Shown: positions 29,405 to 39,316 of the stretch, one piece after another
Layout of the letters: the number at the start of each line of letters is the position of its first letter
Position numbering within the stretch: the first letter of the stretch is position 1
Notes under the pieces: generated by a model
Databases searched by the model: none
What the model was told of the DNA's origin: nothing
The model's input: the letters and a program-made list of their open reading frames with translations, nothing else
Program-made: the position numbers and the translations under genes
Origin: a virus
Length of the DNA stretch: 64,000 nt
IMG/VR virus record: IMGVR_UViG_3300021373_002437
Coordinates: 31,981-95,980 of that record
Reading direction: 5' to 3' (one strand)

Positions 29405-31049
29405 AGCACTAAATTCCTATCATGGAAATCCTAACCTAAAAGGTCTTGGATATCAACATGAGTTTACGGAAGACGAATTAAAAGAATACGTTCGATGTAA
29501 GAACGACCCAATCTATTTCATAGAGAATTACTGTAAGATTGTAACTCTAGATGATGGTCTTCAATACTTTAAATTATATGAGTGTCAAAAGAAAAAAGTT
29601 GACCTCATCTTAAATAATCGAAAAGTAATCTTGATGGAAGGTAGACAGCAGGGTAAGACTGTAACTGCCGCAGCCTGTATTTTGTGGTACACCATTTTTG
29701 ACTCAGATAAAACTGTTGCCATCATGGGTAACAAGACTGCCTCTGCTCGTGAGGTATTAAATCGTTACCAGATCATGTATGAAAACCTACCTCTGTGGAT
29801 GCAGCAAGGTGTTAAGACATGGAACAAAGGTGACGTTGAATTAGAAAACGGTTGTAAGATTTTCACTGCTGCGACCACCGCTTCTGGTATTCGTGGTAAG
29901 TCTGTTAACTGGCTGTATATCGATGAGGCTGCAATCATTCCAAACAATGTCGCAGATGAATTCTTTGCTTCAGTATACCCCACGATTTCAGCGGGTGAGA
30001 CTACTAAGATTCTTCTTACGTCTACTCCACTTGGTTACAACCACTTCTGGAAGTTCTGGAATGAGGCAGAGAAGGGTCATAATGGTTTCGTACATCACTT
30101 CATCCCGTACACTGAGATTCCGGGCAGAGATAAGGCGTGGGCTGATGAGCAATTCAAGCTACTTGGTGAGCTTAAGTTTAACCAAGAGGTACTTTGTGAG
30201 TTCCTTGGTTCTGCCAACACCCTCATTAGTGCTCGTACAATTGCGAACCTTAGCTCTAAGGAGCCAATCTTTTACAACGATGATGGTCTCAACATATATA
30301 AGGCACCAGAAGAAGGTCACTTTTATACCATCATTGCAGACACTGCGAGGGGTATTGGTGGAGACTACTCAGCCTTCGTGGTTATTGACATAACTGAAAT
30401 GCCTTATCAAGTTGTGGCTAAGTACCGGAACAATAAAGTCGCTCCGATGCTATATCCAGAGATAATAAATAAGATAGGGGTGGATTATAACAATGCGTTT
30501 GTCCTGATTGAGAACAATGATATTGGTGGGCAGGTGGTAGAAATTCTTCATGAAGAAATTGAGTATGAGAATATCTTCCAGACAGCCACAGAAAAATCTC
30601 GACAGTATGTAACAGCGGGATTTGGTAAGACTAGTAGATTGGGGGTCACCACTTCCAAACAAGTTAAAAGGCAAGGATGTTTTTCCTTTAAGTCACTTAT
30701 AGAGGAACAGAAGCTTCTCCTTTTTGATGCAGATATAATCCATGAAATTTCTACCTACATTGAAAAGGGACAGACCTATCAGGCCGATGAAGGATATCAT
30801 GACGATCTGGTAATGTGTTTAGTTTTATTTGGGTGGCTTTCCACGATGCCTTTCTTCGCAGACCTTGTGAATGTTAATACAAGGGAAGAATTGTATAACC
30901 AGATGGCACAAGAAATACAGAAACACATGACTCCATATATAAGAAATGATGGAAATACCCCAGCACCGGCAATGGTTGCTTCAGGAGATTATTGGATAGA
31001 AGATGAAAAATTTGATGACCACTACAGAAAAGCCTTCAACCTCGACTGA
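29397..31049 (+). CDS. gp17: Large terminase subunit gp17
   Basis: The 550-aa ATP-driven packaging motor and nuclease. Visible motifs: Walker A EGRQQGKT (residues 81-88), Walker B LYIDEAAII, coupling motif LTSTPLG, then the RNase H-like nuclease with ADTARGIGGDYSAFVVID, FVLIENNDIGG and GYHDDLVMCL carrying the acidic residues. Length is lower than T4 gp17 (610 aa) but typical of marine relatives. Overlaps gp16 upstream and the oxygenase gene downstream (47 bases). Confidence 0.97.
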   Translation: MSKALNSYHGNPNLKGLGYQHEFTEDELKEYVRCKNDPIYFIENYCKIVTLDDGLQYFKLYECQKKKVDLILNNRKVILMEGRQQGKTVTAAACILWYTIFDSDKTVAIMGNKTASAREVLNRYQIMYENLPLWMQQGVKTWNKGDVELENGCKIFTAATTASGIRGKSVNWLYIDEAAIIPNNVADEFFASVYPTISAGETTKILLTSTPLGYNHFWKFWNEAEKGHNGFVHHFIPYTEIPGRDKAWADEQFKLLGELKFNQEVLCEFLGSANTLISARTIANLSSKEPIFYNDDGLNIYKAPEEGHFYTIIADTARGIGGDYSAFVVIDITEMPYQVVAKYRNNKVAPMLYPEIINKIGVDYNNAFVLIENNDIGGQVVEILHEEIEYENIFQTATEKSRQYVTAGFGKTSRLGVTTSKQVKRQGCFSFKSLIEEQKLLLFDADIIHEISTYIEKGQTYQADEGYHDDLVMCLVLFGWLSTMPFFADLVNVNTREELYNQMAQEIQKHMTPYIRNDGNTPAPAMVASGDYWIEDEKFDDHYRKAFNLD

Positions 31050-31605
31050 CTTTATTACTAAGTTGGATTTTAAGTTTGATGTGGCTGCTCTGAGAGAGGA
31101 TATGGATGACTTTACATTTATGCTGGACGATTACAGCAGGAATGAGTGTACAGTCTATAACCAAATGGGATTGAAGCACAGGAAGGGTGCTGAGAATGTC
31201 CATATAGATTCCATGGGGAGTTTATATGACCGTGAAAAAAAGGAAGTCATATCAAAAGAAAGTGACTTCTCAGAGTACAATCCGAATATCGGAATGTACA
31301 CTAAGTCTGTTATAGAAAAAATAGAAGAAGAACAAAAAATAAGAATAGGTAGAGCCAGATACATGACCCTACTACCCAAGACGGGGCTAAGTGTACACTT
31401 CGATATAGAAGAGAGGCTACACTTAGTATTGAAAACCAACAAGACTGCGTTCATTGCGAACTATACAGGGGATGAAGGTTGTGAAGCTATTTGTACCCAT
31501 TTACCAGCAGATGGTTACGTATACAAAGTAGATACTACCCGAAACCATTTTGTATATAATGGTGGTTGGGAGGACCGCATTCACTTAGTTCTATGCATTA
31601 CTTGA
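31003..31605 (+). CDS. Aspartyl/asparaginyl beta-hydroxylase-like 2OG-Fe(II) oxygenase
   Basis: A 200-aa protein with a complete facial triad in the order expected for the Asp/Asn hydroxylase family: H132-x-D134 (SVHFDIEERLHLVL), then H182 in TRNHFVYNGGWEDR and R192. These enzymes use 2-oxoglutarate and iron to hydroxylate protein side chains. It starts inside the end of gp17 (ATG 31003; a later ATG at 31015 is possible) and precedes the late promoter of gp18. A virion protein is an obvious candidate substrate, but this is inference. Confidence 0.7.
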   Translation: MKNLMTTTEKPSTSTDFITKLDFKFDVAALREDMDDFTFMLDDYSRNECTVYNQMGLKHRKGAENVHIDSMGSLYDREKKEVISKESDFSEYNPNIGMYTKSVIEKIEEEQKIRIGRARYMTLLPKTGLSVHFDIEERLHLVLKTNKTAFIANYTGDEGCEAICTHLPADGYVYKVDTTRNHFVYNGGWEDRIHLVLCIT

Positions 31606-31617
31606 ATTTCTGTTATT

Positions 31618-31625
31618 TATAAATA
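31618..31625 (+). promoter_or_regulatory. TATAAATA late promoter before gp18
   Basis: A perfect late box 51 bases before the gp18 ATG, in a 71-base gap. The local sequence TTATTTATAAATA is nearly palindromic, so the minus strand also reads TATAAATA. Confidence 0.75.
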
Positions 31626-31676
31626 TTCTAAGTAATTTACAGAAAAACGCAGTAATTTTTAATAAGGAGAAAAGAT

Positions 31677-33371
31677 ATGGCTTTTCAGCTATCACCGGGA
31701 GTACAGGTAACAGAAAAAGACCTAACTTCAGTTGTTCCCGCAGTGGGAACTTCCATTGGTGGTTATGCAGGCGATTTCCCATGGGGGCCTTGCAACGAAG
31801 TAACCACAATCACAAGTGAAAACGAATTAGTAAGACGTTTTGGTAAACCCCCTGCTACTGCTTATGAGGGTTGGTATTCCGTGGCGTCTTTTCTAGCTTA
31901 CACTGACAACTGTAAGGTGGTTCGTGCAGTAGATACTGCTGCTGCTCTTAATGCCACATCAGATGGTGCAGGGGTTCTGATTACAAACGAAGACGATTAC
32001 GAGAACAACCATGAAGCTGGTGGTGCTGGTGATGGCATGTGGGCTGCTAAATGGCCCGGTCTTGTTGGCGGCAACCTGCTTGTTTCTTTCGCAGACAGTT
32101 CTGGTGACGGTACCGCTATGGAAACCTACACTGACTGGGCGTATGCAAATCAGTTTGATTTCGCTCCGGGTACTTCAGAGTTTGCTGCTGCAGACGGTGC
32201 TTCTGATGACGAACTGCACATCATTGTAATCGATGCCGGTGGTTACTTCACTGGTCAGGCTGGTACTATCCTTGAGAGGTTTGCTGGTGTTTCTAAAGCA
32301 TCCAACGCAAAAGATTCCTTGGGTCGTTCTAACTACTACAAGACGGTAATCAATCAGCGTTCACAGTACATCTGGTGGACTGACCATCCAGTTTCTGCTC
32401 CTACTTGGGGTGGCAGTACTCTTGGTGGAACCGCTTTTGCAGATGGTCATACTGCTGCAGAATCCACGGTTACTCTTGGTGGTGGTGCTAATGGTACTAC
32501 CGTCGATGCTGACGTAGTTACTGCTTTGGACCTGCTTGAGAACGACGAACTTGAAGACGTAAACTTGATCTTCTCTGGTAACGGTTCAGCCACGGTCAAC
32601 ACAAAGATTCAGTTGGTTTGTGATACTCGTAAAGATTGTATCGGTTTTGTATCGCCACCTTCTGCTGCTGTTCTGGACAATGTTGGTTCTGAGGCTGCAG
32701 ACATTGTAACCAATGCAGACACTTATACTCGTAGCTCTTACATGGTCTACGATTCTGGTTGGAAGTATATGTATGACCGCTATTATGATCGCTACTTGTA
32801 CGTTCCCTGTAATGGTGACGTAGCTGGTCTTTGTGCGAACACTGACTATGTAGCAGACCCTTGGTTCTCGCCTGCCGGTTTTAACCGAGGTAAGATCAAG
32901 AATGCTCTTAAGCTGGCATACTCTCCAGACAAGGCAGATCGTGACACACTTTATCAGAAGGGTGTTAACCCAATAATAGCGGCTCAAGGCTCTGGTATTA
33001 CTCTGCTAGGTGATCGCACTATGCTGGACAAGCCAAGTGCTTTTGATCGAATCAACGTTCGACGCTTGTTTATTGTTCTTGAGAAGGCTATCGCAACTGC
33101 TGCTAAATTCCAGTTGTTCGAATTCAACGATGCCTTTACCCGAGCACAATTCAAGAACTTGGTAGAACCTTTCCTGCGTGACGTACAAGGTCGCCGGGGT
33201 GTGTATGACTTTAGAGTAATCTGTGATGAGACCAACAACACTCCAGAGGTCATTGACCAGAATGGATTTGTTGCTGATATTTTTATCAAGCCTGCTAAGT
33301 CAGTTAATTTCATTCAGTTGAACTTCATTGCAACTAGAACGGGCATTTCTTTTGAAGAGCTTATCGGTTAA
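31677..33371 (+). CDS. gp18: Tail sheath protein gp18
   Basis: The 564-aa contractile sheath subunit. Family signatures: SPGVQVTEKDLTSVVPAVGT at the N-terminus, GGYAGDFPWGPCNEVTTITS, and the C-terminal domain with INVRRLFIVLEKAIATAAKF and FEFNDAFTRAQFKNLVEPFL. T4 gp18 is 659 aa; the difference lies in the surface domains in the middle. Strong ribosome site AAGGAG. It is followed by gp19 with its own late promoter, as expected for high and tuned expression. Confidence 0.97.
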   Translation: MAFQLSPGVQVTEKDLTSVVPAVGTSIGGYAGDFPWGPCNEVTTITSENELVRRFGKPPATAYEGWYSVASFLAYTDNCKVVRAVDTAAALNATSDGAGVLITNEDDYENNHEAGGAGDGMWAAKWPGLVGGNLLVSFADSSGDGTAMETYTDWAYANQFDFAPGTSEFAAADGASDDELHIIVIDAGGYFTGQAGTILERFAGVSKASNAKDSLGRSNYYKTVINQRSQYIWWTDHPVSAPTWGGSTLGGTAFADGHTAAESTVTLGGGANGTTVDADVVTALDLLENDELEDVNLIFSGNGSATVNTKIQLVCDTRKDCIGFVSPPSAAVLDNVGSEAADIVTNADTYTRSSYMVYDSGWKYMYDRYYDRYLYVPCNGDVAGLCANTDYVADPWFSPAGFNRGKIKNALKLAYSPDKADRDTLYQKGVNPIIAAQGSGITLLGDRTMLDKPSAFDRINVRRLFIVLEKAIATAAKFQLFEFNDAFTRAQFKNLVEPFLRDVQGRRGVYDFRVICDETNNTPEVIDQNGFVADIFIKPAKSVNFIQLNFIATRTGISFEELIG

Positions 33372-33375
33372 CTGG

Positions 33376-33383
33376 TATAAATA
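33376..33383 (+). promoter_or_regulatory. TATAAATA late promoter before gp19
   Basis: A perfect late box 21 bases before the gp19 ATG, just after the gp18 stop, with CAGGAG as the ribosome site. It would give extra tube-protein transcripts. Confidence 0.75.
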
Positions 33384-33404
33384 AAGAATAAACAGGAGAT
33401 ATAA

Positions 33405-33920
33405 ATGAATATTACAGAGTTTAAGTCACGGTTAGGTGCTGGTGGAGCCAGACCCAATCAGTTTAGAGTCCTTCTGGGATTTCCAAGCTACGTGCCTAAT
33501 GTAGATACTTCATATAGCCTTCTGGTAACTGGCGCAGCGGTTCCTGCTTCCACAGTGAACCCTGCCATTATCCAGTACCGAGGTCGTGAAGTTAAACTAG
33601 CAGGCGAGCGTATCTTTGACCCATGGACAATTACAATCGTTAACGACACAGAGCAGAATCTGCGTCGAGCTTTCGAAGCTTGGATGGAAGGTATGAACAC
33701 TGTTGCTGAAAACACAGGTGTACTGACTCCTTCTGACTACCAATCTGACATTGTTGTTCAGCATCTGGACCGCAATGATGAAGTTTTGACTGGTGGCACA
33801 TACACACTTCGAAGCGCATTCCCAATTCAAATGAGCGAGATTGCATTGCAGTATGGACAAAATGATATCTTGGAAGAATTCACTGTAACCTTCCAGTATC
33901 AGCATTACGAAAATACATAA
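33405..33920 (+). CDS. gp19: Tail tube protein gp19
   Basis: A 171-aa protein (T4 gp19 is 163 aa) that stacks as hexameric rings inside the sheath. Visible: the N-terminal NITEFKSRLGAGGARPNQFR, the core VKLAGERIFDPWTITIVNDT strand and the C-terminal EIALQYGQNDILEEFTVTFQ strand that closes the barrel. Placed between gp18 and gp20 as in T4. Confidence 0.96.
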   Translation: MNITEFKSRLGAGGARPNQFRVLLGFPSYVPNVDTSYSLLVTGAAVPASTVNPAIIQYRGREVKLAGERIFDPWTITIVNDTEQNLRRAFEAWMEGMNTVAENTGVLTPSDYQSDIVVQHLDRNDEVLTGGTYTLRSAFPIQMSEIALQYGQNDILEEFTVTFQYQHYENT

Positions 33921-33942
33921 AATCTCACAGTAAGGATATAGC

Positions 33943-35550
33943 ATGAATATATTTGGGTTTGAGATAACTCGAAAGCAGCCACCTAAGACTGAAAAATCTT
34001 TCGTGGCTCCTTCCGATGAAGGCGGCGTTGAAAGCATACGGGCGGGTGGTTATTACGGCACCTACTTGGATGTGGAAGGCGTTGCCAACACGGAAGCGGA
34101 GTTAATCAAAAGATACAGAGACATTTCCCTCATGGCAGACGTTGATACCGCGATACAGGATATTGTGGATGACGCTATTGCCTATCTGGATAATGAAGAC
34201 CCGGTAAAGTTGAACATGGACAAGGTTAGCCTGTCCAAATCAATCCAAGAAAAAATCCAAGCAGAATTTGAAGGTATCATTGAGCAACTTGATTTTAAGA
34301 ATCGTGCTCAAGATTACTTTCGTCGTTGGTATGTCGATGGGCGTTTATATTTTCATAAGGTAATTGATACTGCCAAAACTAAGGAAGGTATCAAGGACAT
34401 TCGTTACATCGACCCGCGCAAAATTACCAAGGTAAAAGAAGTACATAAAGAAAAGAATGCACAGGGTATTCAATTCATCAAATCAGTTGATGAGTACTTC
34501 ATTTTTAATGATAAAGGTCTAAAGACTAACCCCGGACAATATCAAGCACCTACTAATGACAATGCGCTGAAGATACCAAAAGACACTATTACTTTTGTTC
34601 CGTCTGGTATGGTAGACCAAGACAAGAACATTCCTCTTTCATATCTACATAAAGCTATTCGTACAGCAAATCAGTTGCGTATGATGGAAAATGCTGTAGT
34701 GATCTACAGGATTACTCGTGCGCCAGAGAGACGTATTTTTTATGTGGACGTTGCCAATATGCCTTCAGGTCGTGCAGAACAATACCTGAAAGATATTATG
34801 GACCGCTATCGTAACAAGCTGGTATATGATGCTAGCTCTGGTGAAATCCGAGACGATAAGAAGTTCATGTCTATGTTGGAAGACTTTTGGATTCCTCGTA
34901 GGGGTGGTAGCACCGGTACACAAATCGATACTCTACCTGCAGGACAGAACCTAGGACAAATCGAAGACGTAGAATATTTCCAGAAAAAACTGTATCAGTC
35001 TTTGAATGTACCCGTCTCCCGTTTGGAGCAACAGGGTGGTCTTAATTTTGGTCGTTCTGCGGAGATTAACCGAGACGAATTAAAATTTACTAAGTTCATT
35101 GATAAGCTTCGAAGAAAATTCGGTTCATTGTTTGATGATCTTCTCAAGACTCAGTTGATTCTGAAAGGAATTATCACCGAAGAAGATTGGGATAAAATCA
35201 AAGATGACCTCTATTATGAATTTGCTCAAGATGCTTACTATTCAGAATCTAAGGAACAGGAAATTCTTAGAAGTCGAGTAGAACAACTTAATGGCATGGC
35301 CCCTTTTATTGGTACTCTTTTTAGTAAAGGGTATGTACAGAGAGAAGTTTTGAAATTAGACGATGAAGAAATTAAGAAAATAGAATCTGAAATCAAGACA
35401 GAAGTTCCAATGCCAATGCCAGATGAACAGGAGTTTGCTCCAGAAGAATTCTCTGAGGAACCAACAGAAAAACAAGAGCTTTCTGAAGCAGACGAAGCAA
35501 CATTACAATTGGTGAAGAGTGCTACTGATTATTTAAATAATGGTAATTAA
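33943..35550 (+). CDS. gp20: Portal vertex protein gp20
   Basis: A 535-aa protein (T4 gp20 is 524 aa) forming the dodecameric portal through which DNA is packaged. Family segments: [10 protein letters not shown] at the start, [45 protein letters not shown], and the conserved [20 protein letters not shown] followed by [20 protein letters not shown]. The C-terminus is acidic. Followed after 2 bases by the collagen-like gene. Confidence 0.97.
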   Translation: MNIFGFEITRKQPPKTEKSFVAPSDEGGVESIRAGGYYGTYLDVEGVANTEAELIKRYRDISLMADVDTAIQDIVDDAIAYLDNEDPVKLNMDKVSLSKSIQEKIQAEFEGIIEQLDFKNRAQDYFRRWYVDGRLYFHKVIDTAKTKEGIKDIRYIDPRKITKVKEVHKEKNAQGIQFIKSVDEYFIFNDKGLKTNPGQYQAPTNDNALKIPKDTITFVPSGMVDQDKNIPLSYLHKAIRTANQLRMMENAVVIYRITRAPERRIFYVDVANMPSGRAEQYLKDIMDRYRNKLVYDASSGEIRDDKKFMSMLEDFWIPRRGGSTGTQIDTLPAGQNLGQIEDVEYFQKKLYQSLNVPVSRLEQQGGLNFGRSAEINRDELKFTKFIDKLRRKFGSLFDDLLKTQLILKGIITEEDWDKIKDDLYYEFAQDAYYSESKEQEILRSRVEQLNGMAPFIGTLFSKGYVQREVLKLDDEEIKKIESEIKTEVPMPMPDEQEFAPEEFSEEPTEKQELSEADEATLQLVKSATDYLNNGN

Positions 35551-35552
35551 TT

Positions 35553-36674
35553 ATGGAAAACCCAAAAGACTTAGGTAAGACGCTTGGGTTAGTCGTTGCT
35601 TTAATAGACCGAGTTAAAAACGAACTAAAAGCTGAGATAGACGCTCTGACCAGAATGGCTGGACCCAAGGGGGATGCTGGTGCAACTGGAGAAAGGGGCG
35701 AACAAGGTGATCGTGGACCAAAAGGTGAGACCGGATTGCCGGGTATTGCTGGTCCCCGTGGAGACGTTGGAGCGGTAGGACCACAAGGGATACAAGGCGA
35801 GCGTGGCGAGAAAGGAGACAAGGGTGAGCAAGGCGAGACTGGACCCAAGGGCGATGTGGGTGAGGTTGGTCCACAGGGCGAACAAGGCATACAAGGTGTT
35901 GAAGGACTGGTGGGCCCCATTGGTCCTCGTGGTGATGTCGGTCCTGTGGGTGAGACAGGAGCACAGGGACCAAGTGGACAACGTGGTGTTAAGGGAGAAA
36001 AAGGTGACACGGGACCACAAGGAAAGCGTGGAGAAAAAGGAGAAATAGGAGCCCGAGGTCAGAAGGGGGCCAAAGGTGCTAAGGGTGACAAAGGTGACAC
36101 CGGAGCACAAGGCCCTAAAGGTGAGAAAGGTGCCAAGGGTGATAAAGGAGCCAAAGGTGCTAAGGGTGACAAAGGAGATAAGGGCGAGAAGGGCGATACC
36201 CCAGAGATAGACCTCGACCCTATCAAGAAAGACCTTGAGAAAAATTTCGAGACCTTCACGACAAAATTAAATACAGATGTACAAAAGTTTAAAGGAAACA
36301 TCATCAGCACATCAAGCGGTGGTGGTTCAGTAAGAATACTCGACAATGATGATGTTGAGTTTAAGCGGGTCCACCAAGTAGAGGGCAACGCTATTTTGAT
36401 ATTCGACTCAGTGAAAAAGAAGTTTGTCTCTGAGTCACTAGAATCCATATTACAACGACTACAGATAGATTTAGAAGTGCAATACGATAAACTAGTAGAT
36501 GACGAAGGAAGTTTTACATATGTAGGTGAAGCCACTCCCGGCTCTGCTACATCTGCTGCTGCGTGGAGAATCAAGAGAATCGAGGATGTTAACGGTGATC
36601 TTGAGATTCGCTTTGCAAATGCCACAGCAGATTTTGATAAAATATGGGATGATAGGGCAACCTACACATATTAA
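35553..36674 (+). CDS. Collagen-like Gly-X-Y protein next to the portal gene
   Basis: A 373-aa protein with three parts. Residues 1-36 are a helical start ([20 protein letters not shown]). Residues 37-216 are 60 uninterrupted Gly-X-Y triplets; about 21 have Lys in Y, nearly all in the C-terminal third, and only one has Pro in Y. Residues 217-373 form a globular or trimerising end with a coiled coil ([20 protein letters not shown]) and beta strands ([20 protein letters not shown]). Collagen helices in phages form rigid trimeric fibres or trimerise tail and head fibres. It follows gp20 by 2 bases, where T4 has head-core genes. Its virion location is inferred. Confidence 0.85.
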   Translation: MENPKDLGKTLGLVVALIDRVKNELKAEIDALTRMAGPKGDAGATGERGEQGDRGPKGETGLPGIAGPRGDVGAVGPQGIQGERGEKGDKGEQGETGPKGDVGEVGPQGEQGIQGVEGLVGPIGPRGDVGPVGETGAQGPSGQRGVKGEKGDTGPQGKRGEKGEIGARGQKGAKGAKGDKGDTGAQGPKGEKGAKGDKGAKGAKGDKGDKGEKGDTPEIDLDPIKKDLEKNFETFTTKLNTDVQKFKGNIISTSSGGGSVRILDNDDVEFKRVHQVEGNAILIFDSVKKKFVSESLESILQRLQIDLEVQYDKLVDDEGSFTYVGEATPGSATSAAAWRIKRIEDVNGDLEIRFANATADFDKIWDDRATYTY

Positions 36675-36678
36675 ATTT

Positions 36679-36686
36679 TATAAATA
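36679..36686 (+). promoter_or_regulatory. TATAAATA late promoter before the 836-aa virion protein
   Basis: A perfect late box just after the collagen-like gene and 61 bases before the ATG at 36748, with AGGAGAG as the ribosome site. Confidence 0.75.
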
Positions 36687-36747
36687 TCAGTATTGATTAG
36701 ACAATATACAGAATTCCTAATAATAAAAATAAAAGGAGAGAGTTAAA

Positions 36748-39258
36748 ATGGCTCTAATTACAGACCCAGATTTTCTATCACAAGGTCAACAAACAGACGC
36801 TACTGGTGTGACTTTTGGTACCCCTTCAGGTTCCGAGGTTACTATTAGTGGTACCGGTCTTCCGGGGTTGGCTGCAGGTGATTACTTTGAGGTTCGTGGT
36901 GCTAACCAATCCGAGAACAACGGTCTTTATGTTGAGACTGGTGGTTCCCCCACAACTTCAGATATAACTGCGACTAAGGTTGCTGGTGACAACGGTGCCA
37001 CTCCAATTGCAGATGCGGTGTCTTCTGCTACATCATTTCTTCACGACGATGATACTGCCGCAGAAGAGAAGTCAGTATACTTCGACGTTTACACCCGTGA
37101 AATTTGGCTACTTAAGCAAGGCTCACTAAGTGCAGATGGTGCAACCCTTCAGGCTATTTACTCCTTTGCTAAAGAAGAGTGGAAGGACGATGCTGAGTTG
37201 ATCAACCATCCTTTCCCATTCGTTGCGATTACACCAGAACAGTTCGAAACCACAGCTAATTGGGCTTTCCATACTGGTACTGATGCTGCTGGTATTGGTG
37301 TCGGTGATATCGTACAAGATACTGAAACTCGTAAGCTGGTTCGTACTGGTGGATGGAGAGAGATTTCGATTAACGGCGATATCTTAAAAGAATATGCATC
37401 AATTATTACGTTGGGTAACTTTGAAGATAACACCAATGACTTGGCTTATTTCCAACAGGGCGATGACCCAACAGACACTTCTGCTGCTACAGACTTTACT
37501 TTTAACGGTCCTGTAAATGAAGCAGTACTTACTTACGACTTGGCTACTCCGGGTCCATTTGCAACAACTGAACTGGTAATTACTGGCACAGACACTATCA
37601 CTCGCTCTGATGCCGGTGGTAGCTTCATCACTGACGGTTACTTGGTTGGTGGTCAGATCACAATCCTGACTTCAAACGAAGCTGGGAACGTTGGTACATA
37701 CACAATCACTGCAGTCTCCGCAACAGTTATTACAGTTGACGCCACACCACTTACTAACGTGGCTGACGATACTGGTTTCAGTGCTGCTGTAAATAACCGA
37801 AACGTATTGAACGTGTTCTTGCGATCAGATTACCTGTTCCAAGGCGGCGATACTTCCGGTAAGACTTACGCACAACAAGCACTAGGCGATATCGGTGTAA
37901 GCGAGGTTTCGAACCAAGTATTTAGATTTCCATTGTCTAATGTTCTTGACCTCAACATCACAGAAACAGATGCTAACGTTGGTACTTCTACTGCTCTTGA
38001 TTCAGGTAGCGGTACTTACGATGACATTACTGTTAAATTCTTTGACGGTGCCTTTACTCGTGATGTAGATGACCCATCTGGTTCTACTCCACGTTCTTTC
38101 GGTATCGTAATTGAAATTGGTGTACATTGTGGTATTGATGGTTCAACTTCTGGTTCAGTACTTACTTCTACTGATGGTGGTATAGATTTAACTGCGTATG
38201 ACGGTGGTACTCTTGTAATTCACGAAGGTAATGACAAGGGTTCTTATAACATCACCGGAACAACCGCAACCACAATCACGGTATCTGAAACTTTTACCGG
38301 AGACACTGGCGCATCCTTTACAGCACAGCGTGAAGACGATGCTGATGTTCGTGTTAAAGCAACCACTACTGAAGTTTATGAAAAAGTTCAGTACTTGCTT
38401 CGTCAATCCGTAGATATTAACAGCCATAGCTCTGCTGCGGTTGTTGGTAAAACTGCTGATGCGTTGCTACGATTCATTGGTACTGAATTGGAAGCAGGTC
38501 AAGCTGTACCTACTAACCCGAATGGTGGTGGTACTGGTGTTATTGTTGAGGGTCTTCTTGACCATTCAGGTTCAACCTCGAACGATTATACATTCTTCGA
38601 GAACGGCTCAACATCAATTGCATTCCCGTTTGTTGCTGGTGGTACTATTTCATTCAACAACAACCTGTTCAACGATGCAGACGCTAACTTCTGGATGTTC
38701 TTCACTTACACCAAGCGAACAACTGGAACTACATTCTCAATCTCTGGTGCTTCAGGTCAAGCTGGAACATTGGGTGGTTCTGGGGCGACTCTTCCAGTGC
38801 TGGTCGATGATCAGTACATTCGTATTTCCGGGTTTGCTGAAGAGGCTAACAACGGTCTGTATCGTGTTGACGATGCTTCACCAGACACTACTGATGTAAC
38901 CGTTTTTAAATCTGATGGTACTACATTGGTTGACGAGTCTGCTGGTGCAACTGTTAATATCGATGAAGACCCAATCGATTCTCCTGCTGCCATCATTGTT
39001 AATGACAACGATGGTGTGCCAATCGAAGGTGCTATCCCAGCGGCTGTATCGGGTGTTTCTACACGCTCCTTTACATTCGACTACGATAATAATGCACAGG
39101 GTGAGCGAACTGCAGGTGACGGTGATGCGGCTATTACAATCCGAGCAATCGGTTTTCAAACTGCTGCATTCGTGGAAACAACCGGTACCATTGGTCAAAC
39201 CGGTAACAACTTTTCACTCGTTGCGGCTCTGGAACGTAACTACTCCAACGCAGCTTAA
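36748..39258 (+). CDS. Large virion structural protein with repeated beta modules
   Basis: An 836-aa Gly/Thr/Asp-rich protein with its own late promoter, a strong ribosome site and a terminator behind it, the pattern of an abundant virion component. At least four related modules of the form G-D-x-hydrophobic...N-x-G-x-Y...T-x-I-T-V occur: near residues 30-75 (GANQSENNGLYVETGG), 270-330 (TSNEAGNVGTYTITAVSATV), 470-520 (NDKGSYNITGTTATTITVSE) and 690-725. Between them, residues 125-215 contain FAKEEWKDDAELINHPFPFV. Host recognition or head decoration is possible; no enzyme motif is visible. Confidence 0.75.
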   Translation: MALITDPDFLSQGQQTDATGVTFGTPSGSEVTISGTGLPGLAAGDYFEVRGANQSENNGLYVETGGSPTTSDITATKVAGDNGATPIADAVSSATSFLHDDDTAAEEKSVYFDVYTREIWLLKQGSLSADGATLQAIYSFAKEEWKDDAELINHPFPFVAITPEQFETTANWAFHTGTDAAGIGVGDIVQDTETRKLVRTGGWREISINGDILKEYASIITLGNFEDNTNDLAYFQQGDDPTDTSAATDFTFNGPVNEAVLTYDLATPGPFATTELVITGTDTITRSDAGGSFITDGYLVGGQITILTSNEAGNVGTYTITAVSATVITVDATPLTNVADDTGFSAAVNNRNVLNVFLRSDYLFQGGDTSGKTYAQQALGDIGVSEVSNQVFRFPLSNVLDLNITETDANVGTSTALDSGSGTYDDITVKFFDGAFTRDVDDPSGSTPRSFGIVIEIGVHCGIDGSTSGSVLTSTDGGIDLTAYDGGTLVIHEGNDKGSYNITGTTATTITVSETFTGDTGASFTAQREDDADVRVKATTTEVYEKVQYLLRQSVDINSHSSAAVVGKTADALLRFIGTELEAGQAVPTNPNGGGTGVIVEGLLDHSGSTSNDYTFFENGSTSIAFPFVAGGTISFNNNLFNDADANFWMFFTYTKRTTGTTFSISGASGQAGTLGGSGATLPVLVDDQYIRISGFAEEANNGLYRVDDASPDTTDVTVFKSDGTTLVDESAGATVNIDEDPIDSPAAIIVNDNDGVPIEGAIPAAVSGVSTRSFTFDYDNNAQGERTAGDGDAAITIRAIGFQTAAFVETTGTIGQTGNNFSLVAALERNYSNAA

Positions 39259-39272
39259 TCTTTGTTTTGAAA

Positions 39273-39303
39273 GGGTGGTGGCTTTTGCCGCCACCCATTT
39301 TTT
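39273..39303 (+). terminator. Rho-independent terminator
   Basis: GGGTGGTGGC-TTTT-GCCGCCACCC hairpin (39273-39296) followed by an A and a T run, 15 bases after the 836-aa gene stop. The stem has ten pairs, one of them a G-T wobble. It separates this transcript from the next small genes, although read-through could still express them. Confidence 0.9.
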
Positions 39304-39316
39304 AGAGGTATGGTAT

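Noticed and set aside
35522-36110. Long antisense open frames in the collagen region
   Set aside because: Gly-X-Y codons (GGN) give Pro/Ser/Thr-rich antisense frames automatically; no ribosome sites and no conserved motif.
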